Below are positions 1-8,378 of a stretch of 64,000 nt of DNA, piece by piece (position 1 is the stretch's first letter; each line of letters begins with the position of its first letter). This DNA comes from Blastococcus colisei (GTDB lineage Bacteria; Actinomycetota; Actinomycetes; Mycobacteriales; Geodermatophilaceae), in NCBI RefSeq assembly GCF_006717095.1, contig NZ_VFQE01000002.1, forward strand, positions 496,001 to 560,000, in the 5' to 3' direction. A program made the position numbers and the translations under genes. The notes under the pieces were generated by a model that had not been told where the DNA came from, ran no database searches, and was given only the letters and a program-made list of their open reading frames with translations.

Positions 1-134
1 AGCCGGTCGATGCCGGTGCGGGCGGCGTCCGCGGCCTCGCGCACCCCCGGCAGGTCCAGCAGCGGGGCCAGGGGGTCGGGCGCGGACGAACGGGGCGCGG
101 CCGGGGCGGCTCCGGGACGGACGGGAAGACTCAC
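1..134 (-). CDS. N-terminal part of a conserved hypothetical protein (cut by window edge)
   Basis: Only the first 44 codons lie in the window. They run leftward from a GTG at 134 and read VSLPVRPGAAPAAPRSSAPD, then a DPLAPLLDLPGVREAADAAR segment. That second segment resembles the start of a conserved actinobacterial protein often labelled Fic-like or oxidoreductase; this is a weak recollection, not a domain hit. No catalytic motif is visible in the fragment. It is divergent from the histidine phosphatase at 198, with a 63-base shared upstream region. No clear ribosome binding site precedes the GTG, so the start is uncertain. Confidence 0.4.
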   Translation of the reverse strand, partial: MSLPVRPGAAPAAPRSSAPDPLAPLLDLPGVREAADAARTGIDR

Positions 135-197
135 GGGGACGACGGTACGAGGCGGCCGCGCGGTGCCGGCACGGCCCTCGCCTACTCTCCCCCTGCC

Positions 198-749
198 ATG
201 TCCCGACCTCTCACGCTGCTGCTCGTCCGCCACGGACAGAGCGAGTGGAACGCCGCCGGACTGATGCAGGGCCAGACCGCGCACGTCCCGCTCACCGCCA
301 CCGGACATGCTCAGGCCGCCGCCGCCGCTACCGAACTGGCCCACCTCGCCCCGGGCGTCCTGATCTCCAGCGACCTCCTCCGCGCCGTGCAGACCGCCGA
401 GCACTGCGCCGCGGCAACAGGGCTCCCGGTCGTGACCACCCCGGCCCTCCGCGAGCAGGGGTACGGCGAGCTGGAGGGCCGCCCCTCCCGTGAGCTGTGG
501 GACGTCGTCGACTGGACCGACCCGCACTGGGCGGCGCCCGGCGGGGAGAGCCTGACCGAGCTGTACGGGCGGGTCGAGGCGTTCCTCAAGGACCTCGGCA
601 CCGAGCCGCCCGCCGACGTGATCGCCCTCGTCACCCATGGCGACACCATCCGCGCGGCCCAGGCGGTGGTGGCCGGCCTCGGCCCTGACGCGATGCCGGT
701 GGTGACACCGCACAACGGCACGATCACGCGACTGGAGCTGATCGCGTGA
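198..749 (+). CDS. Histidine phosphatase family protein (alpha-ribazole phosphatase candidate)
   Basis: A 183-residue cytoplasmic protein of the phosphoglycerate-mutase-like histidine phosphatase superfamily. The phosphate-accepting RHG triplet is at residues 11-13, inside LLLVRHGQSEWN, and the second histidine is in VTHGD near residue 147. Length is normal for the family. The gene ends 10 bases before cobS and on the same strand, so the two are probably co-transcribed. In cobalamin clusters a phosphatase next to cobS often dephosphorylates alpha-ribazole-5'-phosphate or cobalamin-5'-phosphate (the enterobacterial CobC role). That specific role is inferred from position only; a generic sugar-phosphate phosphatase is the alternative. 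Confidence 0.85.
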   Translation: MSRPLTLLLVRHGQSEWNAAGLMQGQTAHVPLTATGHAQAAAAATELAHLAPGVLISSDLLRAVQTAEHCAAATGLPVVTTPALREQGYGELEGRPSRELWDVVDWTDPHWAAPGGESLTELYGRVEAFLKDLGTEPPADVIALVTHGDTIRAAQAVVAGLGPDAMPVVTPHNGTITRLELIA

Positions 750-759
750 GCCGGGCCCG

Positions 760-1515
760 ATGAGGCTGAGCGGGCCCCTGGAATCGGCCGCCCTGCTCAC
801 CGTCCTGCCGGTCCCCGCACGCGCTGCGGGCGCCACCCGGGGTGTGCTGCCCTGGGCGCCGCTGGTCGGGCTGGTCCTCGGCGGCATCGCGTCGGGCCTG
901 GCGGTCCTGGGCGACCGGTGGATCTCCCCCCTGGCGGGTGCCGTGCTCGCGGTTGCCGTCCTGGCGGCGCTCACGCGCGGGCTGCACCTGGACGGGCTGG
1001 CCGACACCGCGGACGGCCTCGGCCCGCTGCGCGGCCGGCAGCGCGCGCTGCAGGTGATGCACCAGAGCGACATCGGGCCCTTCGGCGTCGTCACGGTGGT
1101 GCTGACCCTGCTGCTGCAGGTCGCCTGCCTCACGGCCCTGCTGGAGACGCGGGAGGGCTGGCCGGCCCTCTGGGCCGCCGTCGTCGTCGCCCGGCTGGCG
1201 ATGGCGCGCACGGGCCTCCCCGGCGTGGCGACGGCGGAAGGATCGGCGCTGGGCACGCTCGTCGCCGGCACCGTCTCGGTGCCCTGGTTCGTCGGGTGGA
1301 TCGTCGTCGTGCTCGGTCTGCTGGTGGCGGGCACGGCCGCCGACCTGGAGCTGACCGCCCGCCTGGCGATCAGCGCACTGGCCGGCCTGCTCACGGCCGA
1401 ACTCCTGTACCGCCGAGCCCGCAGGCGGCTGGGTGGCGTGACCGGCGACGTGATGGGCGCGATGGGCGAGACGGCGACCACGGCCACCCTGCTGGTGGGC
1501 GCGATCGCCCTCTAG
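760..1515 (+). CDS. cobS: Adenosylcobinamide-GDP ribazoletransferase (cobalamin synthase)
   Basis: CobS is an integral membrane enzyme that joins adenosylcobinamide-GDP to alpha-ribazole (or its phosphate), the last assembly step of the B12 nucleotide loop. The 251-residue product is of usual length, very hydrophobic with roughly six membrane spans, and carries the family signature LHLDGLADTADGLG near residue 70 and the SDIGPFGV segment that follows. The ATG lies 10 bases after the phosphatase stop. cobT, which makes the alpha-ribazole phosphate substrate, is 20 kb away in this window, so the loop-assembly genes are not one operon here. No cobalamin riboswitch was recognised upstream. Confidence 0.93.
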   Translation: MRLSGPLESAALLTVLPVPARAAGATRGVLPWAPLVGLVLGGIASGLAVLGDRWISPLAGAVLAVAVLAALTRGLHLDGLADTADGLGPLRGRQRALQVMHQSDIGPFGVVTVVLTLLLQVACLTALLETREGWPALWAAVVVARLAMARTGLPGVATAEGSALGTLVAGTVSVPWFVGWIVVVLGLLVAGTAADLELTARLAISALAGLLTAELLYRRARRRLGGVTGDVMGAMGETATTATLLVGAIAL

Positions 1516-1541
1516 GAGCCTGCTACCCCGGGGACCGCCGA

Positions 1542-1754
1542 TCAACGGCGGCGCAGCATCCCCTGGACCAGGCGGCCGATCCCTCCGGACGAGGCGGGGG
1601 TCGCGGCGCGCCCGCGGCCCATGCCTCGGCCCATTCCCCGGCCCGCGGTGGGGCGGGCCACCCCCCGTGCCGGGCGTCCCGTCGCGCGGCCGCCACGAGC
1701 GGCGCCCCGGGCGGCGCTCTCTGCAGTTCCCATCAGCCTTCCGAGAATGCTCAT
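1542..1754 (-). CDS. Small Arg/Gly-rich hypothetical protein
   Basis: A 70-codon ORF running leftward from an ATG at 1754. Its ends look structured: MSILGRLMGTAESAARGAA at the start and GGIGRLVQGMLRRR at the end. Both are amphipathic with a GRL core and flank a low-complexity middle containing GRGMGRGMGRGR. The predicted charge is strongly positive. The gene is convergent with cobS, ending 26 bases after it. No convincing ribosome binding site is seen, and the longer in-frame ORF upstream has no protein-like character. It could be a nucleic-acid- or membrane-binding peptide, or a spurious ORF; no family is recognised. Confidence 0.45.
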   Translation of the reverse strand: MSILGRLMGTAESAARGAARGGRATGRPARGVARPTAGRGMGRGMGRGRAATPASSGGIGRLVQGMLRRR

Positions 1755-1940
1755 GGACGCATGCGTGCCCGGGACGACGCCGTGCGATCCGTCCGTGCCG
1801 GCAGGCACCCGACCGGGTCGGCGTGGCGTGACGCGCTGCGCATCGGCCTGACCCGTGAGGCAGGACGTCCGTCTCGGGTCGCTGCGGCGACCCGGGCTGG
1901 ATAGCTTTTCCCGCAACATCCGCGGCCTCCGGGAGATCCC

Positions 1941-2378
1941 GTGTCCTCGTCCATCCTCGTGGGGCTCGACGGCAGCGAGGCCAGCGTCCGCGCCGCGGAC
2001 GCGGGGGCCGAGGCCGCCCGCCGGCACGACCTGAAGCTCGTCCTGGCGTGCGTCGTCCCCTGGTCGCCCTACGCCATCACCACGGCCGAGGACAACGAGC
2101 GGCGCTCGGTCGAGAAGGCCCGGGAGGTGGCAGCGGCGCACGAGCGCGTGCTCGACCCCGTCGTCGACCGGCTCTCGATTGACGGCGACCTCCCCGTCGA
2201 GGGGGTGGTCCGGCACGGCCATCCCGCCGAGACGCTGGTGAGGCTCGCCCGCGAGCACGACGCCGCGTGGATCACCGTCGGGCGGGTCGGCCAGAGCCGG
2301 GTGCGAACCCTGCTGTTCGGGTCCACTCCGAGCAGCCTCATCCAGCTCTCCCCCGTGCCCGTCCTGGTGGTGCCGTGA
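1941..2378 (+). CDS. Universal stress protein (UspA family)
   Basis: A 145-residue single-domain Usp protein. The N-terminal SSILVGLDGSEAS strand and turn, and the C-terminal pattern GRVGQSRVRTLLFGS followed by PVPVLVVP, match the G-2x-G-9x-G(S/T) nucleotide-binding loop of ATP-binding Usp proteins. The GTG start is preceded by GGGAG at 1931-1935. The stop overlaps the ATG of the AGCS symporter gene (TGATG), so the two are probably translationally coupled, and a stress-linked or energy-linked transporter unit is plausible. The stress that induces it cannot be read from the sequence. Confidence 0.9.
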   Translation: MSSSILVGLDGSEASVRAADAGAEAARRHDLKLVLACVVPWSPYAITTAEDNERRSVEKAREVAAAHERVLDPVVDRLSIDGDLPVEGVVRHGHPAETLVRLAREHDAAWITVGRVGQSRVRTLLFGSTPSSLIQLSPVPVLVVP

Positions 2379-3883
2379 TGAGCGCCGCACCGGGCACCGT
2401 GCTGGCCGCGTCGTTCGACGAGCAGGTCGACAGCTTCTTCGCCCCGGTCTCCGAGTTCATCACCTCGATCGTCTTCTTCGCCGTTCCACTGGACTTTCTC
2501 GGGGAGGGCGTCGAGCTGCCACTGATCGTCGTCTGGCTGGTGGTCGCGGGCTTCTTCTTCACCATCTACCTGCGCGGCTTCCAGTTCCGGGCGTTCACGC
2601 ACGCCATCCGGCTCATCCGGGGCCACTACGACGACCCCGGGAATGCCGGGGAGGTCACCCACTTCCAGGCGCTGGCCACCGCGGTGTCAGGCACCGTCGG
2701 CCTGGGCAACATCGCCGGCGTCGCCGTGGCGATCTCGCTCGGCGGGCCGGGCGCGACGCTCTGGATGATCATCGCCGGGCTGGTCGGCATGTGCACCAAG
2801 GGCGTCGAGTGCACCCTCGGCGTGAAGTACCGCAACGTCTACCCCGACGGGCGGGTCTCCGGTGGGCCGATGTACTACCTCAGCCGGGGGCTGGCCGAGA
2901 AGGGCATGGGCACGCTCGGCAAGGTCCTCGCCGTCCTGTTCTGCATCTTCACCCTCGGCGGGGCCGTCGGCGGCGGCAACATGTTCCAGGCCAACCAGGC
3001 CTTCAGCCAGGCGCAGTCGGTGACCGGCGGGGACGACGGGCCGCTGGGCGGCGGTGCGGCGGGAGCGATCTTCGGCCTGGTGCTGGCCCTGCTCGTGGGT
3101 GCGGTGATCATCGGCGGCATCCGCAGCATCGCCCGGGTCACCGACAAGCTCGTGCCTTTCATGGCGGTCTTCTACGTGATCGCCTGTCTGACGGTGGTGT
3201 TCGCCAATCTCTCGGAGGTGCCCCAGGCGCTCTGGGCGATCGTCTCCCAGGCCTTCACCCCCGAGGCCGGGTACGGCGGCATCATCGGCGTGCTCATCCA
3301 GGGCTTCCGGCGGGCCGCGTTCAGCAACGAGGCCGGGCTGGGGTCCGCGGCGATCGCCCACTCCGCGGTGAAGACCGACGAGCCGGCGACCGAGGGCCAT
3401 GTCGCCGTCCTCGAGCCCTTCATCGACACCGTCGTCATCTGCACCATGACCGCGCTGGCCATCGTCATCACGGGCACCTACGCGGACGAGTCGAGCGCGC
3501 CCGGCGTGCAGACCACCTCCGCGGCGTTCGAGACCGTCGTCAGCTGGTTCCCGATCGTGCTCGCCGTGGCGGTGATCCTCTTCGCCTACTCCACGATGCT
3601 GGCCTGGAGCTACTACGGGCTGAAGGCGGCGACCTACCTGTTCGGCGAGTCGATGGTGGTCGACCGCACCTGGAAGTCGATCTTCTGCCTGTTCGTCGTC
3701 ATCGGCGCCTCGTCGGCGCTGGACGCGGTGATCGGGTTCTCCGACAGCATGATCTTCCTCATGGCGCTGCCCAACATCCTGGGCCTCTACCTCATGGCCG
3801 GGGTGGTCAAGGCGGAGCTCTTCGGCTACCGGAAGCGCCTGGCGAACGGTGAGCTCCCGACGATGGCCGAGCGGCGGGGCTGA
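2378..3883 (+). CDS. Alanine/glycine:cation symporter family protein (AGCS)
   Basis: A polytopic inner-membrane secondary transporter of 501 residues, expected to take up alanine or glycine with Na+ or H+. Family hallmarks visible are the FQALATAVSGTVGLGNIAG segment near residue 93, the GGPMYYL loop, and the FSNEAGLGSAAIAHSAV stretch near residue 315. About ten to eleven hydrophobic segments are present. The ATG overlaps the usp stop by one base. The 3' end forms half of a strong terminator hairpin (3864-3899), so the usp-AGCS pair is a closed transcription unit. The substrate is inferred from the family only. Confidence 0.93.
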   Translation: MSAAPGTVLAASFDEQVDSFFAPVSEFITSIVFFAVPLDFLGEGVELPLIVVWLVVAGFFFTIYLRGFQFRAFTHAIRLIRGHYDDPGNAGEVTHFQALATAVSGTVGLGNIAGVAVAISLGGPGATLWMIIAGLVGMCTKGVECTLGVKYRNVYPDGRVSGGPMYYLSRGLAEKGMGTLGKVLAVLFCIFTLGGAVGGGNMFQANQAFSQAQSVTGGDDGPLGGGAAGAIFGLVLALLVGAVIIGGIRSIARVTDKLVPFMAVFYVIACLTVVFANLSEVPQALWAIVSQAFTPEAGYGGIIGVLIQGFRRAAFSNEAGLGSAAIAHSAVKTDEPATEGHVAVLEPFIDTVVICTMTALAIVITGTYADESSAPGVQTTSAAFETVVSWFPIVLAVAVILFAYSTMLAWSYYGLKAATYLFGESMVVDRTWKSIFCLFVVIGASSALDAVIGFSDSMIFLMALPNILGLYLMAGVVKAELFGYRKRLANGELPTMAERRG

Positions 3884-3899
3884 CCCCGCCGCTCGGCCA
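3864..3899. terminator. Bidirectional terminator hairpin between AGCS and TPR genes
   Basis: A perfect 16-base inverted repeat (arm TGGCCGAGCGGCGGGG and its complement) with a CTGA loop that contains the AGCS stop codon. It fills the 19-base gap between two convergent genes. No T tract follows, as is usual in high-GC actinobacteria. Confidence 0.8.
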
Positions 3900-3902
3900 C
3901 GC

Positions 3903-4247
3903 TCACTTCGCGCCGAGCGCGTCCGCCATCCGGTGGTGGGAGACGGCCTCGGAGCCGCGGCTCTGCCGCTCCAGCGTCCGGGCCAGCGCCCGCCGTGCCC
4001 ACCCGTTGGCAGGGGCCAGCTCGACCAGCCGGGTCAGCGCGTCCTCGGACTTCGCCAGCTGGGCCGATCCGAAGTAGGAGCGCGCGAGCATCTCCAGCGC
4101 CGCCTCGTTGGCCGGCTCGGCCTCGACGAGGCGCTCGAGGATGCGGACCGCCTCCGTGGGCCGGCCCATGGCGAGGAAGAGGTCGGCCCGCAGGAACTCC
4201 GAGTGCATGTCGATCTCGAATCGCTGCGTCACGACCCGTGCAACCAC
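3903..4247 (-). CDS. Tetratricopeptide repeat protein
   Basis: A 114-residue helical protein with about two and a half TPR-like units: FLRADLFLAMGRPTEAVRIL, then AALEMLARSYFGSAQLAKSE, then ARRALARTLERQSRGSEAV. The alternating small and large residues at TPR positions 8, 20 and 27 are recognisable. It has no signal peptide or membrane segment, so it is probably a cytoplasmic protein-binding scaffold. GTG at 4247 is preceded by GGGGGA; GTG at 4232 is an alternative start. Partners are unknown. It is convergent with the symporter gene. Confidence 0.8.
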   Translation of the reverse strand: MVARVVTQRFEIDMHSEFLRADLFLAMGRPTEAVRILERLVEAEPANEAALEMLARSYFGSAQLAKSEDALTRLVELAPANGWARRALARTLERQSRGSEAVSHHRMADALGAK

Positions 4248-4345
4248 CGTCCCCCGCCCAGGCTTCCCGGGGGCCGGGGCCGCCGCATCCGGATGCCCGC
4301 GACGGGAGGAAGAGCAGTCATCACCCCCTCCCGCGAGGAGCTCCG

Positions 4346-5053
4346 ATGCAACTGCGCCACTTCCCCCACCGCCGGACGACGGGCAATTCCGAGCCCGCCC
4401 CGACCGGGGACGGCGCCCCGGCGTACGACGCCCGCATCTTCATCGTGCAGCGGATCGGGGCACTCGCCGTCGCCGCGGTGATCCTGCTCTTCGGCCTGCT
4501 GGGGTTCGCCGGCGGCCTGGACTTCTTCTCCACCGACGGCGAGCCGATCCTCGGGATGTCGTCGAACGGGCTCCTGTCGACGATCTCCGTGCTCACCGCG
4601 GTGGTGCTGGTCGTCGCCGCGCTGCGGAGCCCCCGCGTCGCCTCGACGGTGATGATCGTCGTCGGCACGCTGTTCCTGCTCTCCGCGCTGGCGAACCTCG
4701 CCGCCCTGCGGACGTCGTTCAACGTGCTGGCCTTCGAGATGGAGAACGTCGTCTTCTCCGTCGTCGCCGGCCTGGTGCTCCTGCTCCTGGGCGCCTACGG
4801 CCGGGTGAGCGGCAACCTGCCGGCCGACAGCCCCTACGCCCGCCCCGTTCCCGACGACGTCGACCCGCCGGAGTCCTTCCCTTCGACGCCCGCGGAGTTC
4901 GCCGCCGAGCGGGCCATGCGCGAGGCCGAGCTCGCCATGGTCAACCACGTGGCCACCGAGGACCAGCGCCGCCGGGTCGCGGCCATGGCCGAGGTGCACA
5001 GCCGGGGCGACCGCCGCCGCGTCTGGATGGAGTTCGACGGTCCGTCCTCCTGA
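4346..5053 (+). CDS. DUF4383-type membrane protein
   Basis: A 235-residue protein with a short N-terminal cytoplasmic stretch, about four transmembrane helices between residues 33 and 155 (beginning RIGALAVAAVILLFGLLGF), and a charged, Glu/Arg-rich cytoplasmic tail of about 75 residues. The membrane core, with an FFSTDGEPILGMSSNGL-type loop after the first helix, resembles the DUF4383 family common in actinobacteria. Function is unknown. The ATG at 4346 is preceded by CGAGGAG at 4334-4340, which decides against the long upstream ORF extension. Confidence 0.8.
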   Translation: MQLRHFPHRRTTGNSEPAPTGDGAPAYDARIFIVQRIGALAVAAVILLFGLLGFAGGLDFFSTDGEPILGMSSNGLLSTISVLTAVVLVVAALRSPRVASTVMIVVGTLFLLSALANLAALRTSFNVLAFEMENVVFSVVAGLVLLLLGAYGRVSGNLPADSPYARPVPDDVDPPESFPSTPAEFAAERAMREAELAMVNHVATEDQRRRVAAMAEVHSRGDRRRVWMEFDGPSS

Positions 5054-5068
5054 CCGGAGGCGCCCGGC

Positions 5069-6247
5069 TCAGTCGTCCTCGGGATCGGGCAACCGGGCTC
5101 CGGCGGCCAGCTCGCTGCCGGCATCGACCCGCGCCCGCCGCCCGACCAGCGTGACGTCGCCGTCCCCACCGACCACCGCCCGCTCCCCCACCTCCACCGC
5201 GTCGTCGAGGACCGCGCGGACCACCCGGGCGCCGGCCCGCACGTGGACGCCGGGCAGGAGCACCGAGTCCACGACGGTCGCCCCCTTCTCCACCACCACG
5301 CCGGGCGAGAGCACCGACCCACTGACCTCGCCCCCGACACGGGTCCCTCCGGAGACCAGGCTCTCGTCGACCACCGCGCCGGGCAGGATGCGCGCCGCGC
5401 TGTGCCGGCCGCCACGGGTGTGCAGCGGCCAGGCCGGGTCGTCCAGGTCGATCGGCGGTTCCGCGGCGAGGAAGTCACGGTGGGCCTGCCAGTACGCCGG
5501 CACGGTGCCGACGTCCCGCCAGTACCCCTGGAGCGGGTACGCCCGGGCCTGGCCGTCACGGGTCTGGGCGGGCAGCAGGTGGCTGCCGAGATCCTGGAGC
5601 TCCTCCTCCCCCAGCTCGTCGTCGAGCGCGTCGAGCCGGTCGAGCGTGGCGCCCGGGGTGAAGACGAAGACCTCGTTCGTCGCCGTCGTCGTCGCCGGCT
5701 CGTCCGGCTTGTACGCGTAGTCGGTCACCCGCTCGCCGTCGACCTGCACGATCCCGTACCGAGGGGCGTCGTCGGCGGCGACCTCGGTGGTCACCATCGT
5801 CACCTCCGCGCCGGAGCCGAGGTGGGACTCCACCACCTCCCGGTAGTCGAGCTTGTAGACGGCGTCGGAGCTGACGACGACGAGCGCGTCGGCGTCGTAC
5901 TGACGGATCAGGTCCGCCTGCCGCCACAGCAGGTTGGCCGTGCCGCTCACCCAGCCGCCGCGCTCGGTGCCCTGGAACGGCGGCAGCATCATCAGCCCGC
6001 CGAAGATGCGGTCGAGGTCCCACGGACGGCCGTTGGCGAGGTGGTCCGACAGCGACATCGGGTGGTGCTGCACCGACACCCAGACGTCGGCGATGGCGGA
6101 GTGCTGGCAGTTGCTGAGCGGAAAGTCGAGGAGCCGGTACACACCGGCGAAGGGGACGGCGGGCTTCGCGCGTCGCTCGGTGAGCAGCTCGAGCCGCCCT
6201 CCCGCGCCGCCGGCCAGCACGAGGACGAGGATCCGGGGAAGGGCCAT
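5069..6247 (-). CDS. glgC: Glucose-1-phosphate adenylyltransferase family protein
   Basis: A 392-residue cytoplasmic nucleotidyltransferase expected to form ADP-glucose from glucose-1-phosphate and ATP for glycogen or trehalose synthesis. The N-terminal domain shows RAKPAVPFAGVYRLLDFPL and the GYWRDVGTVPAYW motif; the C-terminal third is a left-handed beta-helix of hexapeptide repeats (VVEKGATVVDSVLLPGV). The nucleotide loop reads LAGGAGGRLELLT, where GlgC normally has GGxGxRLxPLT, so the proline is replaced. No glycogen genes adjoin it. A paralogous sugar-1-phosphate nucleotidyltransferase is possible. It is divergent from the MFS gene across 80 bases. Confidence 0.85.
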   Translation of the reverse strand: MALPRILVLVLAGGAGGRLELLTERRAKPAVPFAGVYRLLDFPLSNCQHSAIADVWVSVQHHPMSLSDHLANGRPWDLDRIFGGLMMLPPFQGTERGGWVSGTANLLWRQADLIRQYDADALVVVSSDAVYKLDYREVVESHLGSGAEVTMVTTEVAADDAPRYGIVQVDGERVTDYAYKPDEPATTTATNEVFVFTPGATLDRLDALDDELGEEELQDLGSHLLPAQTRDGQARAYPLQGYWRDVGTVPAYWQAHRDFLAAEPPIDLDDPAWPLHTRGGRHSAARILPGAVVDESLVSGGTRVGGEVSGSVLSPGVVVEKGATVVDSVLLPGVHVRAGARVVRAVLDDAVEVGERAVVGGDGDVTLVGRRARVDAGSELAAGARLPDPEDD

Positions 6248-6327
6248 GGCTGCGCCCTACCCGGGGGTGAACACGCCACGCCCCGTCCGACACGCGCAGG
6301 CGGGGAATCAGTCGGAGAGCGCGCGGC

Positions 6328-7596
6328 TTGCTGCCTGTCGTGCCCGTCTCCCGCCGTCTGCCGCGGGCCGCCGCCTTCTGGTCGGTGGCCGTCTTCCTGG
6401 TGCTGATGCTGGCCGCGTCGGGCGTGCCCTCCCCGCTGTACCGGGTGTACCAGGAGCGCTTCGGGTTCAGCGCCGGCGTGCTGACGACTGTCTTCGGCAT
6501 CTACTGCTTCGCCCTGCTCGCCTCGCTGCTGGTGGTCGGCGCGCTGTCCGACCATGTCGGACGGCGCCCCGTGCTCGTCGCCGCCTTCGTGCTCGAGGCC
6601 GCCGCGATGGCCCTGTTCCTGTTCGCCGACGGCGTCGGCTGGCTCCTGACCGCGCGGGTCGTCCAGGGTCTGGCGACCGGTGCGCTCACCAGCACGCTCG
6701 GGGCGTCCCTGCTCGACCTGCAGCACCGCGACCGGCCGCTGGGGGCGTTCATCAACAGCGCCTCCCCCGGGCTGGGCCTCTCGATCGGCGCGGCCGGCGC
6801 GGGTCTGCTCGTCCAGTTCGTCCCCTCGCCGACCGACTGGGTGTTCGGCGTCCTGACGGTGGTGTTCCTGCTGGCCGCCGTCGGCACGGTCCTGCTGCCG
6901 GAGAGCTCGCCGCGGCTGCCCGGGGCGCTGGCCTCCCTGCGCCCGCGGGTCCACGTCCCGCCCGTGCACCGCCGCGCGTTCGTCGTCGCCCTGCCGATCC
7001 TGGTCGCGTGCTGGGCGCTGGGCGGCCTCTACGCCTCGCTCGGCCCGTCGCTGGTCGCCGACGTCTTCGCCATCGACAACCACCTGGTCGGGGGGCTGCT
7101 CATCCTGGCGCTCAACGGCACCGGCATCGCCGGCTCCGTCGCGCTGCGCACCTCGCCACCGGAGCGGGCGCTGCTGGTGGGCGCGCTGGTCTTCACCGTC
7201 GGGGTCGCCGGCACCATCGGCGCGCTGTTCGCCACGTCGGCCCCGCTGCTGTTCACCGCGGCGGTCGTCACCGGGTTCGGCTTCGGGGCCGCGTTCCTCG
7301 GCGCCGTTGCCACCATCACCCACGGCGTCGCGCCGGGTTCCCGGGCCGGGCTGCTGGCCAGCGTCTTCGTCGTCGGCTATCTGGCGTTCAGCCTCCCGGC
7401 GATCGCGGCGGGCATCGCCGTCGAGGAGTTCGGCCTGACCCGGACGACCGAGGTCTACGGCGCCGTCGTCGTCCTCCTCGCGCTGCTGGCCGTGGCCGGC
7501 CTGCTGCGGGCCCGCCGGAGCGTCGGCACGCTCGCCCCCGTCGAGCGTGCCGAGGTCTTCTCCGACGCCAGGAGTCCGGCTCAGCTCCCCGGGTAG
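6328..7596 (+). CDS. MFS transporter
   Basis: A 422-residue major facilitator superfamily permease with about twelve membrane helices. The loop 2-3 motif is visible as GALSDHVGRRPVLVAA near residue 71. The start is TTG at 6328, supported by GGAGAG at 6314-6319 with 8-base spacing; the in-frame GTG at 6340 is too far from that site. N-terminal residues LPVVPVSRRLPRAAAFWSV are consistent with a cytoplasmic lead into helix 1. The gene overlaps the 3' end of the flavodoxin-like gene by 16 bases. The substrate is unknown; drug or metabolite export is typical. Confidence 0.9.
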   Translation: MLPVVPVSRRLPRAAAFWSVAVFLVLMLAASGVPSPLYRVYQERFGFSAGVLTTVFGIYCFALLASLLVVGALSDHVGRRPVLVAAFVLEAAAMALFLFADGVGWLLTARVVQGLATGALTSTLGASLLDLQHRDRPLGAFINSASPGLGLSIGAAGAGLLVQFVPSPTDWVFGVLTVVFLLAAVGTVLLPESSPRLPGALASLRPRVHVPPVHRRAFVVALPILVACWALGGLYASLGPSLVADVFAIDNHLVGGLLILALNGTGIAGSVALRTSPPERALLVGALVFTVGVAGTIGALFATSAPLLFTAAVVTGFGFGAAFLGAVATITHGVAPGSRAGLLASVFVVGYLAFSLPAIAAGIAVEEFGLTRTTEVYGAVVVLLALLAVAGLLRARRSVGTLAPVERAEVFSDARSPAQLPG

Positions 7597-8198
7597 GGGC
7601 TCGCCTTCAGCGCCCGGGCGAGATGGGCGGCGTTCGCCGCGAGGGTGGCGGTGGTGGAGGCGACCGCCTCCGGCGTCTCGTCGAGCTCCATGTAGTCGGT
7701 ACCGCCCATGGCGTGGTCGTTCCAGTAGGTGCCGCCCTGCGACGGGATGGTGAACCCGATGTCGTCGAGGCCCTGGAACAGATCGGCGATGATCTTGTGC
7801 GCGCCGTCCTCGTTGCCGACGACGGCGGCCACGGCGACCTTGCCGGCGAGCAGCGGGCGCCCGGAATCGTCGGTCTCCGACAGTTCGCCGTCCAGGCGCT
7901 CCAGCACCCGCTGGGCGACGCTGCTCATGTGCCCGACCCAGGTCGGCGTCGAGACGATCAGGATGTCGGCGGCCATCATCTGCTCGCGGATCGCCGGCCA
8001 GGCGTCACCCTCGCCCATGTCCACCTCGACGCCGGGCTTCACGTCGTGGTCCACGACGCGGACGACGTCGCCGGTCACGCCGTGCTTGCCGAGCTCCTCC
8101 AGCACCTGACGGGCCATGAGGTCACTGCTGGACGGCGCGGGCGAGGGCTTGAGGCTGCAGACGAGGGCAAGGGCACGGAGCGCTGTCGATTCGGTCAT
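7581..8198 (-). CDS. Flavodoxin family / NAD(P)H-dependent FMN reductase-like protein
   Basis: A 205-residue cytoplasmic flavoprotein of the flavodoxin-like fold. The phosphate loop region LALVCSLKPSPAPSSSD, the STPTWVGHMSSVAQRVLERL segment that cradles the isoalloxazine ring in NADPH-dependent FMN reductases, and the C-terminal AVVGNEDGAHKIIADLFQ all fit. Length is normal. It probably reduces FMN or quinone-type acceptors; the electron acceptor cannot be inferred. Its ATG at 8198 lies 38 bases downstream of the small gene at 8237-8371 on the same strand. Confidence 0.85.
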   Translation of the reverse strand: MTESTALRALALVCSLKPSPAPSSSDLMARQVLEELGKHGVTGDVVRVVDHDVKPGVEVDMGEGDAWPAIREQMMAADILIVSTPTWVGHMSSVAQRVLERLDGELSETDDSGRPLLAGKVAVAAVVGNEDGAHKIIADLFQGLDDIGFTIPSQGGTYWNDHAMGGTDYMELDETPEAVASTTATLAANAAHLARALKASPYPGS

Positions 8199-8236
8199 GC
8201 ACCGTCACATGCCCCGCGATCGACCGCCTCCACACA

Positions 8237-8371
8237 TCAGCGGCGGACGGCGTCCACGAACCCCTGCACCCGTTTCCGCAGCTCGGCCGCCCGTTCGGCG
8301 ATCACCTCGGCCGGGTTCGGGCCACCATCCTGCGCGACGACCGGCCGGCGGGTCACCCGATTCTCGCTCAC
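8237..8371 (-). CDS. Small conserved-looking hypothetical protein downstream of def
   Basis: A 44-codon ORF from GTG at 8371, seven bases after the def stop and on the same strand. The product ends in an amphipathic helix (PAEVIAERAAELRKRVQGFV) after a basic N-terminus. Position and codon use suggest a real gene co-transcribed with def, but there is no clear ribosome binding site and no recognisable family. Confidence 0.45.
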   Translation of the reverse strand: MSENRVTRRPVVAQDGGPNPAEVIAERAAELRKRVQGFVDAVRR

Positions 8372-8378
8372 GCGGGGG

